A DNA stretch of 64,000 bases from contig JAEZLR010000022.1 in the NCBI GenBank assembly GCA_023415205.1, forward strand, positions 1-64,000, written 5' to 3'. Shown one piece after another: positions 16,915 through 25,392 of the stretch. The stretch comes from Bacillota bacterium (GTDB lineage Bacteria; Bacillota; Clostridia; DSM-8532). The notes below the pieces were generated by a model. The model searched no databases and was not told the origin of the DNA. It was given only the letters and a program-made list of their open reading frames with translations. The translations under genes were made by a program, and so were the position numbers. Positions within the stretch are counted from its first letter, which is position 1, and the number at the start of each line of letters is the position of its first letter.

Positions 16915-18417
16915 ATGTCAGGAAAGCGCATCCTACCTGTAGCCCTTCTCCTTATTTGTTTTATGATGTCTGCATGCTCCATGCAGGCTCACTCTCCCTC
17001 ACCCATCGGTGGGGAAAACCCTGCTTCTCCTGGGACATCCGCAAGCCTTGACCCACAACCCGCCCAAAGCCCTTCGGGGATTATCGAGTACGTACAACAA
17101 ACCGAGCCCTTACCTGACGCCCATACCATGGCTTCCTTTCCCGGTTTCCTGGAAAGCCTCTCAATGACTCTTGAAGAGATCGTCACTGTTCTGGGCACCC
17201 AGTTTGAGCTTGATGAAAACAAGGCGGAGGGTTACGATACCTATCATTTTCCCCAATATCAGCTCAGCTTTAGTTTTGACAAAATCAGCGAAAAGCTCTC
17301 AAGTATATCTCTTGAGGGGATTCCCTACTATGTGTATTCAGGGGCTAACCAGCTTGCGGATATCAATGGGGACGGGCAGGCTGAGAAGATTGTGGCCTAC
17401 GAGGATCAGAATTTTGAGGGCACCCTTCTAGTCATTGATGGTGCCACCGGGAAGGCCAGCACCGCATCCTTGGATTATTTCGGCAACTATTGCGAACTTA
17501 AGATTCTCCCAGGCTTTGGAAGCGAGAAGGAGAATCTGATTCTCATAAATACCCGTGGCGGTAAAGAGGCAGATGTTTTCTCCTACCAGAACGGGGTTCT
17601 TACCAGTATTCTTCCCCAGACCCTGGATACCTTGGCCCAAGAGTCTCTGGTGACCATAGAGGGCAAAACCGCTGTGTGGGTAAACAACAAGGCTAACATC
17701 CTTTATCTTTGTCCGCTGCCCGACCGCATCATCCATAGCGTAACCCAGTGGCCATCCTCGGAAGCCTATCGTTATAGGGTTTCCGTAAAACCCCAAGCAT
17801 CTGGGGATCATTTGACACTCAAGATTAAAACCAACCTGGCGGTAAAGCTTTCGGACAATTATAACTTTATGGAAAGCAGCGATGGTCTTTATTGTGACGT
17901 GGCCCAGGTTGTTGAAACCTATGACTATCTGGGGCAGGGTAAATGGCAGAAATCGGCCACCCAGGGAGGGTCTAAGTATCAAGATGGCATCCAGACGGCT
18001 CCGGTGTTTGAAGACTTATCCATCGCAGGGCTGAAGCTTTACGATAGTTACGAAACTTTAGGTTCGCTTGTGGATATTTCTTTATATACCCCCGAGGAGC
18101 TTTATGCAGGAATCCTTATCCAGAAAGAGGGACTTCGGGTAGGGATCTCTCAAAACTTTATTTCCTATCTCTCTTTGGAGGAGGGCGCCAGGGAGGCCAC
18201 CTATAAGGGCCTCAAGCTATCTGACTCACGGGAGACAGCCCTTTCTCTTTATGGTCTTCCCGACCAGGGCTTTTTGGACGACGAGGTGTGGACCTATTAC
18301 GTTATTGACAGTAGCGGTATGGAGGATCCCACCCTTTTCTTTAATACGCTGAATCTTGAATTTGATGGCGATAAAGTGTGTAGAATATGGATATCTTCCT
18401 ATGTTACGGCCTACTGA
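16915..18417 (+). CDS. Large lipoprotein with FG-GAP-like segment, function unknown
   Basis: The ATG at 16915 follows GAAGGATG and gives a clean lipoprotein signal (GKRILPVALLLICFMMSAC, Cys about residue 22). The alternative ATG at 16879 would put a charged stretch before it. A Pro/Ser linker is followed by a roughly 450-residue extracytoplasmic part. ADINGDGQAEKIVAYED (near residue 145) resembles a calcium-binding FG-GAP/VCBS-type repeat, and the C-terminus contains a repeated pattern of small beta domains (LKLYDSYETLGSLVDISLYTPEE and LKLSDSRETALSLYGLPDQG). It is likely a surface-exposed protein; no enzyme motif is recognised. It may be cotranscribed with helD, 42 bp upstream. Confidence 0.7.
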   Translation: MSGKRILPVALLLICFMMSACSMQAHSPSPIGGENPASPGTSASLDPQPAQSPSGIIEYVQQTEPLPDAHTMASFPGFLESLSMTLEEIVTVLGTQFELDENKAEGYDTYHFPQYQLSFSFDKISEKLSSISLEGIPYYVYSGANQLADINGDGQAEKIVAYEDQNFEGTLLVIDGATGKASTASLDYFGNYCELKILPGFGSEKENLILINTRGGKEADVFSYQNGVLTSILPQTLDTLAQESLVTIEGKTAVWVNNKANILYLCPLPDRIIHSVTQWPSSEAYRYRVSVKPQASGDHLTLKIKTNLAVKLSDNYNFMESSDGLYCDVAQVVETYDYLGQGKWQKSATQGGSKYQDGIQTAPVFEDLSIAGLKLYDSYETLGSLVDISLYTPEELYAGILIQKEGLRVGISQNFISYLSLEEGAREATYKGLKLSDSRETALSLYGLPDQGFLDDEVWTYYVIDSSGMEDPTLFFNTLNLEFDGDKVCRIWISSYVTAY

Positions 18418-18435
18418 TTTTAAGGCAAATGTACA

Positions 18436-18464
18436 TTGTACTTGAAATTGTTTTGCCGTATAAT
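18436..18464 (+). promoter_or_regulatory. Promoter of the rhomboid-like/nadABC operon
   Basis: TTGTAC (18436-18441) and TATAAT (18459-18464) are separated by 17 bp, 60 bp ahead of the first gene. No NiaR-type operator was recognised. Confidence 0.6.
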
Positions 18465-18523
18465 AGTGTAAATGCCCATACCCCTATGTGCATTATTGAA
18501 AAATCGATTCAGGAGTGATGAGA

Positions 18524-19219
18524 ATGAAAGGCTTAGCACGGCTCGAGCTCCGCTATGGTCGTTATGCCATCAGAAACCTAACGCTATATATTGCCGCCTT
18601 GAATTTGGCGGTTTTTCTTCTGACCTATGTCCTTTTTGGAGGAAATCCCTATTCAACCATCCAAGCTCTGGCTTTAATCCCTGAAATGGTTTTAAAAGGC
18701 CAGGTCTGGCGGCTTCTTACCTTCGTATTCCTACCCGATACCTACAGCCTTTTGTGGATATTGTTTACCGTTTATCTCACCTATATGATAGGTGCTTCCC
18801 TGGAGAATTATTGGGGACGGTTCAAATTGAATATCTACTTTTTCACAGGCATGCTAGGATCGATCCTTGCCGCCTTTATCACAGGCGCCGGAACCACCGG
18901 ATATTATCTCAACCTCTCTTTGTTCCTGGCCTATGCCACATTATTTCCCGAGCAGGAATTCACGCTGTTTTTTATACTCCCTGTAAAGGTGAAATACCTG
19001 GGTTTATTGAACGCAGCCTATATCCTTTATCAGATGTATATCTACATTCAAATGAGGCAATGGCATATGGTTGCGGCCATTATTGTCATGCTTATCAACT
19101 ACTTCCTCTTTTTCGGTGAGGACTTTATTAAATGGATTAAGCTCAAGCGCCAGGTGGCTAAAAATCGTCGCCGGTTTTTTGATCAAGTTCGTCCCTATAA
19201 CCGAGACAGACGTTATTAA
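18524..19219 (+). CDS. Rhomboid-like membrane protein, apparently lacking the protease site
   Basis: This 231-residue protein starts at ATG 18524, 8 bp after AGGAG. Five or six membrane segments are visible. The opening helix, the LKGQVWRLLTFVFLP segment, and the WRLLT/YLTYMIGASLENYWGRFKLNIYF pattern are those of the rhomboid fold (L1 loop WR motif). The catalytic GxSG is replaced by GTTGYYLNLSLF and no clear His pair is seen in the last helices, so it is probably a non-proteolytic rhomboid-family protein. It ends in a basic tail. It leads the nad operon with a 20-bp gap to nadA; the reason for that linkage is unknown. Confidence 0.75.
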   Translation: MKGLARLELRYGRYAIRNLTLYIAALNLAVFLLTYVLFGGNPYSTIQALALIPEMVLKGQVWRLLTFVFLPDTYSLLWILFTVYLTYMIGASLENYWGRFKLNIYFFTGMLGSILAAFITGAGTTGYYLNLSLFLAYATLFPEQEFTLFFILPVKVKYLGLLNAAYILYQMYIYIQMRQWHMVAAIIVMLINYFLFFGEDFIKWIKLKRQVAKNRRRFFDQVRPYNRDRRY

Positions 19220-19239
19220 GACAGAAAAGTGGTGTATCA

Positions 19240-20142
19240 ATGGATTACAAAAGTGAAATATTAAGGCTTAAGGAAGAGCGTCAGGCTGTTATTGTTGCGC
19301 ATTTCTATCAGGACGGAGAGATACAGGATATTGCCGACAAAGTGGGGGATTCCTTTGAGCTGAGTCGTTATTGCGCAACCACAGATAAAAATGTCATCGT
19401 CTTCTGCGGCGTTCATTTTATGGCTGAGAGCGCTAAGATTCTATCTCCTGAAAAGACCGTGCTGCTTCCGGCCATCGATGCAGGCTGTCCCATGGCCGAC
19501 ATGGCCAAGGTGGAAGATCTAAAAAGGTTGAAGGAGAAGTATCCCGAAGCGGCAGTGGTCTGCTATGTCAACACCACTGCGGCTATCAAGGCAGAGTGTG
19601 ATATCTGCTGTACCTCGTCCATTGCTGAAAAGGTCGTAAGATCGCTCCCCCAGAAGCAAGTGCTGTTCCTGCCCGATAGGAATCTGGCCCAGTACGTGGC
19701 CAAACAGGTTCCCGAGAAAGAATTCATTCTGTGGCCAGGCTTTTGCCCCACCCATAACGCACTGACCATCATGCACGTTAAGGAGGCCAGAGAAGCGCAC
19801 CCCGAGGCTGTTCTGGTTGTTCATCCCGAGGCTCCCCCCGAGGTGGTGGAGCTGGCCGACTTTGTTGGAAGCACTAAGCAGATCATTGATTTCTGCACGG
19901 CCTCCCAGGCCCAGGAGTTCATCATCGGTACCGAGGAAGGCGTGCTGCATCAGCTCCACAAATTAAATCCAGAAAAAAGCTTCCATATGTTGAAATATCG
20001 CTTCATCTGTCCTAATATGAAGAAGACCTCCCTGGAAGTCCTCTATGAGTCCTTGAGGGATATGAAGCATGAAATCACACTGGATAAGGAAACCATCAAA
20101 AAAGCCTCACACAGTCTTGAAAAGATGCTCTTAGTAAAATGA
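19240..20142 (+). CDS. nadA: Quinolinate synthase
   Basis: This 300-residue [4Fe-4S] enzyme condenses iminoaspartate with dihydroxyacetone phosphate to quinolinate in NAD biosynthesis. The three-fold repeated fold shows VAHFYQDGEIQDIADKVGDS, CGVHFMAESAKILSP and a Cys in DAGCPMADMA. Further blocks are AECDICCTSS, FLPDRNLAQYV, HPEAPPEVVELADFVGSTKQII and the final cluster Cys in FICPNMKKTSLE. Length is normal for the family. It is the second gene of the operon, directly followed by nadB (28 bp), whose product makes its substrate. Confidence 0.96.
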   Translation: MDYKSEILRLKEERQAVIVAHFYQDGEIQDIADKVGDSFELSRYCATTDKNVIVFCGVHFMAESAKILSPEKTVLLPAIDAGCPMADMAKVEDLKRLKEKYPEAAVVCYVNTTAAIKAECDICCTSSIAEKVVRSLPQKQVLFLPDRNLAQYVAKQVPEKEFILWPGFCPTHNALTIMHVKEAREAHPEAVLVVHPEAPPEVVELADFVGSTKQIIDFCTASQAQEFIIGTEEGVLHQLHKLNPEKSFHMLKYRFICPNMKKTSLEVLYESLRDMKHEITLDKETIKKASHSLEKMLLVK

Positions 20143-20170
20143 CTGAATTGAACCGCGAAGGTGAAAAAGT

Positions 20171-21811
20171 ATGACTGAAATGAGAGAGACCGATACCGGT
20201 GAACAGGAAAGGTATCTGGTCGATTTTGATACTGAAACCCTGCCCTACGAGTACTATGATGTGGTCATTGTAGGCAGCGGCATTGCTGGTGTATACACGG
20301 CCCTGTCCATGCCCAGACAAGCCCGAATTCTTATTATTACCAAGGATACCATTGATATCAACAACTCGGTACTGGCCCAGGGCGGTATCGCCGTTTCACT
20401 GGATCAGAATGATTCTCCCAATCTCCATTTCAAGGATACCCTTTATGCGGGGGCCGGCCTGTGTGATGAGGAGACGGTGAAGGTCCTCGTCAATGAAGCG
20501 GCCGAGAACATTGCCACCCTCTGCCTCTATGGGGTGAACTTTGACCGGGATGCGGAAAGACGTCTTTCCTTAACCCGGGAAGGCGCTCACAGCATGAACC
20601 GCATTATACATACCGGAGATGCCACGGGCAAAGAGGTATGCGACACCCTTGTCCGGGCCGTGTCGGATCTTGATAACGTGACCATTAAGGAACGTACCTT
20701 CGCCATAGACCTTTTAACCCAGGACAATGTCTGCAAGGGCATACTTACGTCCAATGAACACGGTACTGAGCTTAAGGCCTATTATGCCCCCGTTGTGGTT
20801 TGTGCTTCCGGAGGATACGGCCGGCTTTATGCCACCACCACTAACCCCGAGGTAGCTACCGGCGATGGTGCCGCTTTTGCCTACCGGGCCGGAGCGGAGT
20901 TAATGGACCTTGAATTTGTGCAGTTCCATCCCACGGTATTATTCCACCCTGAAAATCAAAGCTTTCTGATATCAGAGGCCGTTCGTGGAGAGGGTGCGCT
21001 TCTGCGCAATCACAAGGGCGAGCTGTTTATGGAGAAGTATCATCCCATGAAGGAGCTTGCACCCCGTGACGTTGTTTCCAGGGCAATTTTCCAGGAGATG
21101 AAGAAAACGGGCGCCCAGCATGTTTATCTGGATATTACCCATAAGGACAGAGCGCACCTGGAACAGCGCTTTCCGACGATCTTCAGAACCTGTTTGTCCT
21201 ATGGCATTGATATATCCAAGGACTATATCCCGGTGGCCCCATCCCAGCACTACAGCATGGGCGGGATCAAAACCGACGAATGGGGGAAGACCAGGGTTCA
21301 GGGCTTTTATGCCGTAGGCGAGGCCGCCTGTAACGGTATTCATGGTGCTAACCGTCTGGCTTCTAACTCCCTTTTGGAGGGGCTTGTCTTTGGTAAAAGA
21401 ATAGGCCGTCAGATAGGGGAGAGTTTGGACGAGCTCAAAAATGCTACAGGCATTAGACCCGCTATCTGTGCCACCAAATCCAGAATGGATAAGACTGTGG
21501 ATGCCCCCGAAATGATCCGAGTTCTTCAGGAGCTGATGATCCACAATGTAGGTATTGTGAGGAACAAAGAAAGCCTGGAAACCGCCATGGAGCGGATACT
21601 TCTCATGCAAAAGGAACTATCTGATGTCCAAATGAAGGATACCACCACCATGGAGCTTAAGAACATGCTCTTTCTCTCAAAACTTCTGGTGAAGGCTGCG
21701 CTTTTGAGGAAAGAGAGCCGGGGAGCTCATTTCAGATCCGATTACCCCGAGACCGATAACCAGCATTGGCAAAATAACATTGTCTTTCAAGGAGGACCTA
21801 AACATGCTTGA
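20171..21811 (+). CDS. nadB: L-aspartate oxidase
   Basis: This 546-residue flavoprotein oxidises L-aspartate to iminoaspartate for NadA. An N-terminal Rossmann FAD motif DVVIVGSGIAGVYTALSM is followed by NNSVLAQGGIAVSLDQNDSP. FVQFHPTVLFHPE contributes active-site residues, and the FAD-domain closing block SQHYSMGGIKTDEWGKTRVQGFYAVGEAA...GANRLASNSLLEGLVFG is intact. It starts about 25 residues ahead of the FAD motif, slightly longer than usual. In anaerobes fumarate may serve as electron acceptor. Its stop overlaps the nadC start by 8 bp, giving coupled translation. Confidence 0.95.
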   Translation: MTEMRETDTGEQERYLVDFDTETLPYEYYDVVIVGSGIAGVYTALSMPRQARILIITKDTIDINNSVLAQGGIAVSLDQNDSPNLHFKDTLYAGAGLCDEETVKVLVNEAAENIATLCLYGVNFDRDAERRLSLTREGAHSMNRIIHTGDATGKEVCDTLVRAVSDLDNVTIKERTFAIDLLTQDNVCKGILTSNEHGTELKAYYAPVVVCASGGYGRLYATTTNPEVATGDGAAFAYRAGAELMDLEFVQFHPTVLFHPENQSFLISEAVRGEGALLRNHKGELFMEKYHPMKELAPRDVVSRAIFQEMKKTGAQHVYLDITHKDRAHLEQRFPTIFRTCLSYGIDISKDYIPVAPSQHYSMGGIKTDEWGKTRVQGFYAVGEAACNGIHGANRLASNSLLEGLVFGKRIGRQIGESLDELKNATGIRPAICATKSRMDKTVDAPEMIRVLQELMIHNVGIVRNKESLETAMERILLMQKELSDVQMKDTTTMELKNMLFLSKLLVKAALLRKESRGAHFRSDYPETDNQHWQNNIVFQGGPKHA

Positions 21812-22637
21812 CCTGAATATTGTTGATGAAATTATCTGGCGGGCGCTTAAAGAGGATATGCCCATGGGAGACCTGACCACCGACAGCACCGTCTCTGCCG
21901 ATGAGGTATGCGCTGCAAACCTTATAGCCAAAGAAGCAGGCGTTATTGCCGGTCTGGATGTTTTTGAAAGGGTCTTTAGGCTTCTGGATCCCAGAATCTA
22001 TACCGAGCGATACATTAACGAGGGTGACCGGGTTGAGGCTGGCACCCGAATCATGCATATTTCCGGTAATGCCAGAGCCATGCTCAAGGCTGAGAGAACC
22101 TCCTTGAATCTTCTGCAGCGAATGAGCGGTATAGCCTCGGCCACCAGAAAATTTGCAGATATCCTAGAAGGGACCTCAGCAAAGATTGTAGATACACGCA
22201 AGACAGCACCAGGCATACGTTATCTGGATAAGTATGCTGTGCGGGCGGGTGGAGGCACCAACCATAGGTTCTGTCTGTCCGATGGAATTCTTATAAAGGA
22301 TAATCATATCAAGGCGGCTGGGGGGATCACCGAGGCCATTAAAAGGGCCAGGGTCCTGGCTCCCCATACCATAAGGATTGAGATTGAAGCTGAATCCATG
22401 GAGATGGTCAAAGAGGCTTTGGAGGCCGGTGCCGATATTATTATGCTGGACAATATGAGCAACGATGCCATGAAAGAGGCTGTGGACTATATAAATGGCC
22501 GCGCCCTTACCGAAGCCTCAGGAAACATAACAGTAGACAGAGCAGAAATGATAGCAAAAACCGGAGTTGACCTGATTTCATCCGGAAGCCTGACACATTC
22601 TGTTAAGGCTATGGATATTAGCCTCCGATTTGAATAG
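21804..22637 (+). CDS. nadC: Quinolinate phosphoribosyltransferase (nicotinate-nucleotide pyrophosphorylase)
   Basis: This 277-residue enzyme converts quinolinate and PRPP to nicotinate mononucleotide with loss of CO2. ATG 21804 follows AAGGAGGACC; a TTG at 21780 would lie ahead of that site. Family blocks include EDMPMGDLTTDSTV, LNLLQRMSGIASATRKF, VDTRKTAPGIRYLDKYAVRAGGGTNHRFCLSDGILIKDNH (PRPP and quinolinate binding), IEIEAESMEMVKEALEAGADIIMLDN and the closing ISSGSLTHSVKAMDISLRF. It completes de novo NAD synthesis in the operon. Confidence 0.96.
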   Translation: MLDLNIVDEIIWRALKEDMPMGDLTTDSTVSADEVCAANLIAKEAGVIAGLDVFERVFRLLDPRIYTERYINEGDRVEAGTRIMHISGNARAMLKAERTSLNLLQRMSGIASATRKFADILEGTSAKIVDTRKTAPGIRYLDKYAVRAGGGTNHRFCLSDGILIKDNHIKAAGGITEAIKRARVLAPHTIRIEIEAESMEMVKEALEAGADIIMLDNMSNDAMKEAVDYINGRALTEASGNITVDRAEMIAKTGVDLISSGSLTHSVKAMDISLRFE

Positions 22638-22789
22638 CCTAAAATCTAAGGTAATTAGCTTATTCGACAAAAATTTTTATGAAATCACGAAAATAGTAGC
22701 CATTTTTTGTGTAGAATAGATAAGAACTTTGACGAATAAGTACTGTAAAATGTCAATAACGGATAAGAAGTTAGGTTGTAATGACGACT

Positions 22790-22928
22790 TGTGGACAAAA
22801 CGTAAAACTATCCACAGAAAAAACGCTTGAAGGGCCCTAAAATGGGGAGATAGAATACGCAACCCGCATGATAAGCCGATTTCAGAGTTTTCAACAATAT
22901 CCACAGGCTTGTGGATATCTGTGGATAA
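22790..22928. promoter_or_regulatory. Cluster of DnaA-box-like sites
   Basis: Five 9-mers match or nearly match the DnaA box TTATCCACA within 140 bp: TGTGGACAA (22790), CTATCCACA (22808), ATATCCACA (22897), TGTGGATAT (22910) and a perfect TGTGGATAA (22920). The last three are packed into 32 bp. The interval 22638-23019 between nadC and sspF otherwise has no gene. The sites could bind DnaA as a titration or regulatory locus, or mark proximity to the origin; this is inference. Confidence 0.55.
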
Positions 22929-23019
22929 GATTGGTTGAGAGAGGATAGAATAAAAAGAAAGCTTGGGGAAAACATAAGTCTGTACGATTTTGGTTCACCA
23001 ACAAGGAGGGATTGAAATC

Positions 23020-23199
23020 ATGAGCAGACGAAGAGGCATCATGTCAGAAGGTCTGAAGTATGAGATTGCCCGAGAGCTGGGTGTATATGACACGGTAAGC
23101 AGAGATGGATGGGGATCAGTATCATCCCGAGATTGCGGTAATATGGTGAAAAAGGCAATCGAAATGGCAAACAGGAACTCCGCAGGACAACCGGAATAG
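23020..23199 (+). CDS. sspF: Small acid-soluble spore protein, alpha/beta type (SspF-like)
   Basis: This 59-residue DNA-binding spore protein starts at ATG 23020 after AAGGAGGG. SRRRGIMSEGLKYEIARELGVYDTV and RDCGNMVKKAIEMANR are the conserved SASP blocks, including the GPR protease region around the EIARELG motif. It coats spore DNA in an A-like form, protects it against UV and heat, and is degraded on germination. It is expressed in the forespore (sigma-G in Bacillus); no sigma-G promoter was checked in detail. It is a single gene with a terminator behind it and direct evidence that the host sporulates. Confidence 0.93.
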   Translation: MSRRRGIMSEGLKYEIARELGVYDTVSRDGWGSVSSRDCGNMVKKAIEMANRNSAGQPE

Positions 23200-23255
23200 C
23201 TGTTGCGGGGTACAGTTGTCCGGTACAGGATGAACCAAAAGCGTATTGAAATAGG

Positions 23256-23283
23256 GGGCATGGAAGAAATTCCATGCCCTTTG
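23256..23283 (+). terminator. Hairpin terminator behind sspF
   Basis: A perfect 10-bp stem GGGCATGGAA (23256-23265) / TTCCATGCCC (23270-23279) has a GAAA loop, followed by a short T tract. Confidence 0.65.
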
Positions 23284-23299
23284 CCCTTGTAAAATTGGG

Positions 23300-23328
23300 T
23301 TGACAAAGCATCTGGGCTATTGTAGAAT
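23300..23328 (+). promoter_or_regulatory. Promoter of the tRNA-Ser pair
   Basis: A consensus TTGACA (23300-23305) and TAGAAT (23323-23328) have 17-bp spacing, 26 bp ahead of the first tRNA. Confidence 0.75.
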
Positions 23329-23353
23329 AGAATCCGTCCCTAAATTTCATAAT

Positions 23354-23444
23354 GGAGAGATGGTCGAGTTGGTTTAAGGCACCGGTCTTGAAAACCGGCG
23401 TAGGTGCGAGCCTACCGTGAGTTCGAATCTCACTCTCTCCGCCA
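23354..23444 (+). tRNA. tRNA-Ser (anticodon TGA)
   Basis: Acceptor GGAGAGA pairs with TCTCTCC, the anticodon loop is CTTGAAA, a long class II variable arm (GTAGGTGCGAGCCTAC) is present, the T arm is GAGTTCGAATCTC, and CCA is encoded at 23442-23444. Confidence 0.96.
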
Positions 23445-23460
23445 CATTTTATCTTTACCT

Positions 23461-23552
23461 GGAGAAGTACCCAAGCAGGTCGAAGGGGACGGTTTGCTAA
23501 ACCGTTAGTAGGGGTAACTCTAGCGCGAGTTCGAATCTCGCCTTCTCCGCCA
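23461..23552 (+). tRNA. tRNA-Ser (anticodon GCT)
   Basis: Acceptor GGAGAAG pairs with CTTCTCC. The anticodon stem-loop GGTTTGCTAAACC reads GCT. The long variable arm, T arm GCGAGTTCGAATCTCGC and encoded CCA are all present. It is 16 bp behind tRNA-Ser(TGA) and cotranscribed with it. Confidence 0.96.
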
Positions 23553-23556
23553 ATAG

Positions 23557-23590
23557 AGCGCGTTTCACAGTTTCGTGAGACGCGCTTTTA
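23557..23590 (+). terminator. Terminator of the tRNA-Ser transcript
   Basis: AGCGCGTTTCAC (23557-23568) pairs with GTGAGACGCGCT (23575-23586), one G-T pair, followed by TTTTA. Confidence 0.85.
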
Positions 23591-23761
23591 CTTGCTCGAA
23601 ATTCGTCTTTAGGGAATAAGGTGTTTTCGCGCTTCGCAGCCTCACTTCTAGCCAAGATGGTTTGAAATCGTGAAAGCTTCTCCGACAGATTGACGGTTCT
23701 TTTTAGATGTGGTATATTTCTAACATAAAGTTAAAAATCTACCACTATACGGAGGATCTTT

Positions 23762-24100
23762 ATGAGACTAAACAAATTGGGGTTTTTATCTCTCCTCGCC
23801 ATTTTAGGCATTTTAGGATTCACAATTAACAGGTCTTTCCTTGGATTCTTCGGTTTTGCTTATTACATTCGCTACTTTTTTGTTACGCCGGATGAAATGT
23901 TCCAGCACAATGTTCGAAGAGCGGCGAGTATCGGATTTTTTTCAGGCGTTGCGGCTACAGGGCTTGCCATCCCTATTCATCTTTTGCTTCCCGAATTATT
24001 GTCAGCCAAAATGGCTCTTGCATCCTGCTATATTGTATCCGTGTTCTGTTTTACCATTGTGCTTGCTGTTCTTGAGTTTAGGGAGCTACGGGGGTGCTGA
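23762..24100 (+). CDS. DUF3796-type small membrane protein
   Basis: This 112-residue protein has four hydrophobic segments (LGFLSLLAILGILGFTI, FGFAYYIRYFFV, IGFFSGVAATGLAIPI, and LASCYIVSVFCFTIVLAVL). The FLGFFGFAYYIRYF..TPDEMF signature marks DUF3796. This family typically lies directly upstream of a small XRE-type HTH regulator, as here (stop overlaps the HTH start region). It starts behind CGGAGGA. Its function is unknown; a membrane signal partner of the regulator is plausible. Confidence 0.78.
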   Translation: MRLNKLGFLSLLAILGILGFTINRSFLGFFGFAYYIRYFFVTPDEMFQHNVRRAASIGFFSGVAATGLAIPIHLLLPELLSAKMALASCYIVSVFCFTIVLAVLEFRELRGC

Positions 24101-24102
24101 CG

Positions 24103-24315
24103 ATGACATTGACGACTAGAATGCGTGAATATAGGGCACGGAAGAATCTTACCCAGGACGAATTGGCCGTGCTTGTTGGTGTGCGCCGGGAAACAATCAT
24201 CAATCTGGAAAAGGGGCGCTATAACCCGTCGCTGAAACTGGCTATGGATATTGCCAAGGTGTTCTCCTGCACGGTGGAAGACCTGTTTTTCTTTAGTGAG
24301 GAGGGAAAAGATTGA
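24103..24315 (+). CDS. XRE-family HTH transcriptional regulator
   Basis: This 70-residue protein is essentially one Cro/CI-type helix-turn-helix: TRMREYRARKNLTQDELAVLVGVRRETIINLEKGRYNPSLKLAMDIAKVFSCTVEDLFFF. The recognition helix is VRRETIINLEKG. ATG 24103 follows GGGGG and lies 3 bp after the DUF3796 stop; a GTG at 24094 is a weaker alternative. Its end overlaps the M23 gene by 4 bp (24312-24315). Such minimal regulators usually act on their own operon. Confidence 0.88.
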   Translation: MTLTTRMREYRARKNLTQDELAVLVGVRRETIINLEKGRYNPSLKLAMDIAKVFSCTVEDLFFFSEEGKD

Positions 24316-25187
24316 AGCGCTTTGCAAAGCTTTGTAGAAAAATGCAATATCTTGGGCTGTTGGGCTTATTAGGCCTGATTGTCGAGAGTAGGTTTTTGAA
24401 TTTATTGTGGCTGTTCTGGTTGCTTGGATTTGTCGATATTTTTTACAACCTTCCCGTATTCCTGCAATCACTCAAGCAGCTCTGGGGCATGCTGTTCATT
24501 CCTTTCCGTTACGGCTCCCATATCCCAAGCGTGGATAATTACCAATGCGAAGTGAAATATTCCCTGCCATTTGAGGGTGAATGGACAGTCGTAAACGGTG
24601 GTACAGATAAAGAATACTCTCATTCTTGGACTATCCCAACACAGCGGTATGCCTATGATTTTGTAATACTGGATCAAGAGGGACGCAGCTTTTCCGGCGA
24701 TCCTACAAAGACGGAGGATTATTATTGCTACGGTAAAAGCATTCTCGCCTCTGCGGACGGAGAAGTCATCGAAGTGTTGCTCGGCTCCCCGGATAGTGTC
24801 CTTTCAGGTAACGGTCAGGTAGATTGCTCCGCGCGGGATATCCGGGGTAATTACATCCTCATTCAACACGCCGACAATGAATATGGTCTATATGCACATT
24901 TGAAGCCCGGAAGCATATGCGTGAGGGAGGGTCAAATAGTTCAGCGCGGGCAGCGACTTGCTCAGTGCGGAAACTCGGGGAATACCTCTGAACCGCATTT
25001 ACACTTCCATCTACAGGATGGAAAAAGCTTTTATACATCGGCGGGATTACCCATTGAATTTTCAGATATTGCTATCCATTCTGCTCCTAATTATGCCACG
25101 TTTGATCCCCGCCCAATGCCATTAGATCCAGCCTCCACCGTGGGAAAATATATCATGAGGGGACAGCGAGTTACGAACATAAAATGA
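24312..25187 (+). CDS. Membrane-anchored M23 (LytM-like) metallopeptidase
   Basis: This 291-residue protein has an N-terminal membrane segment pair (LGLLGLLGLIVESRFLNLLWLFWLLGFVDIF). The extracellular M23 domain spans about residues 105-260. Zinc-binding residues are visible in the family-typical QRYAYDFVILD, and in YGLYAHL followed by EPHLHFHLQDG (HxH motif). It would cleave peptidoglycan peptide bridges. It is the third gene of an operon with DUF3796 and HTH genes, overlapping the HTH gene. A role in resistance to envelope stress or in remodelling is an inference from this linkage. Confidence 0.85.
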   Translation: MKRFAKLCRKMQYLGLLGLLGLIVESRFLNLLWLFWLLGFVDIFYNLPVFLQSLKQLWGMLFIPFRYGSHIPSVDNYQCEVKYSLPFEGEWTVVNGGTDKEYSHSWTIPTQRYAYDFVILDQEGRSFSGDPTKTEDYYCYGKSILASADGEVIEVLLGSPDSVLSGNGQVDCSARDIRGNYILIQHADNEYGLYAHLKPGSICVREGQIVQRGQRLAQCGNSGNTSEPHLHFHLQDGKSFYTSAGLPIEFSDIAIHSAPNYATFDPRPMPLDPASTVGKYIMRGQRVTNIK

Positions 25188-25305
25188 AAAATAAGAATAA
25201 GTAAATAACACGCCTATGCTCATTCAAAAGTCAACCCCTCGCTTTTTAGTAAAGATTAGTGAAAATGACCTAAACAGAACATGCACTTTTGTGCAATATG
25301 CGTAT

Positions 25306-25340
25306 GTTAAATAATTAACACTATATGTTAAACTATTAAC
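25306..25340 (+). promoter_or_regulatory. Tandem palindromic operator GTTAA-N4-TTAAC
   Basis: GTTAAATAATTAAC (25306-25319) and GTTAAACTATTAAC (25327-25340) are two near-identical 14-bp palindromes exactly 21 bp apart, two turns of the helix. They lie 53 bp upstream of a 34-codon gene. The design suits cooperative binding of a dimeric regulator; the regulator is not identified. Confidence 0.55.
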
Positions 25341-25392
25341 ATAGAGTGATAAATAATAAACAATCTAAGGAACAATGAGGGAGGTGCTTTTA

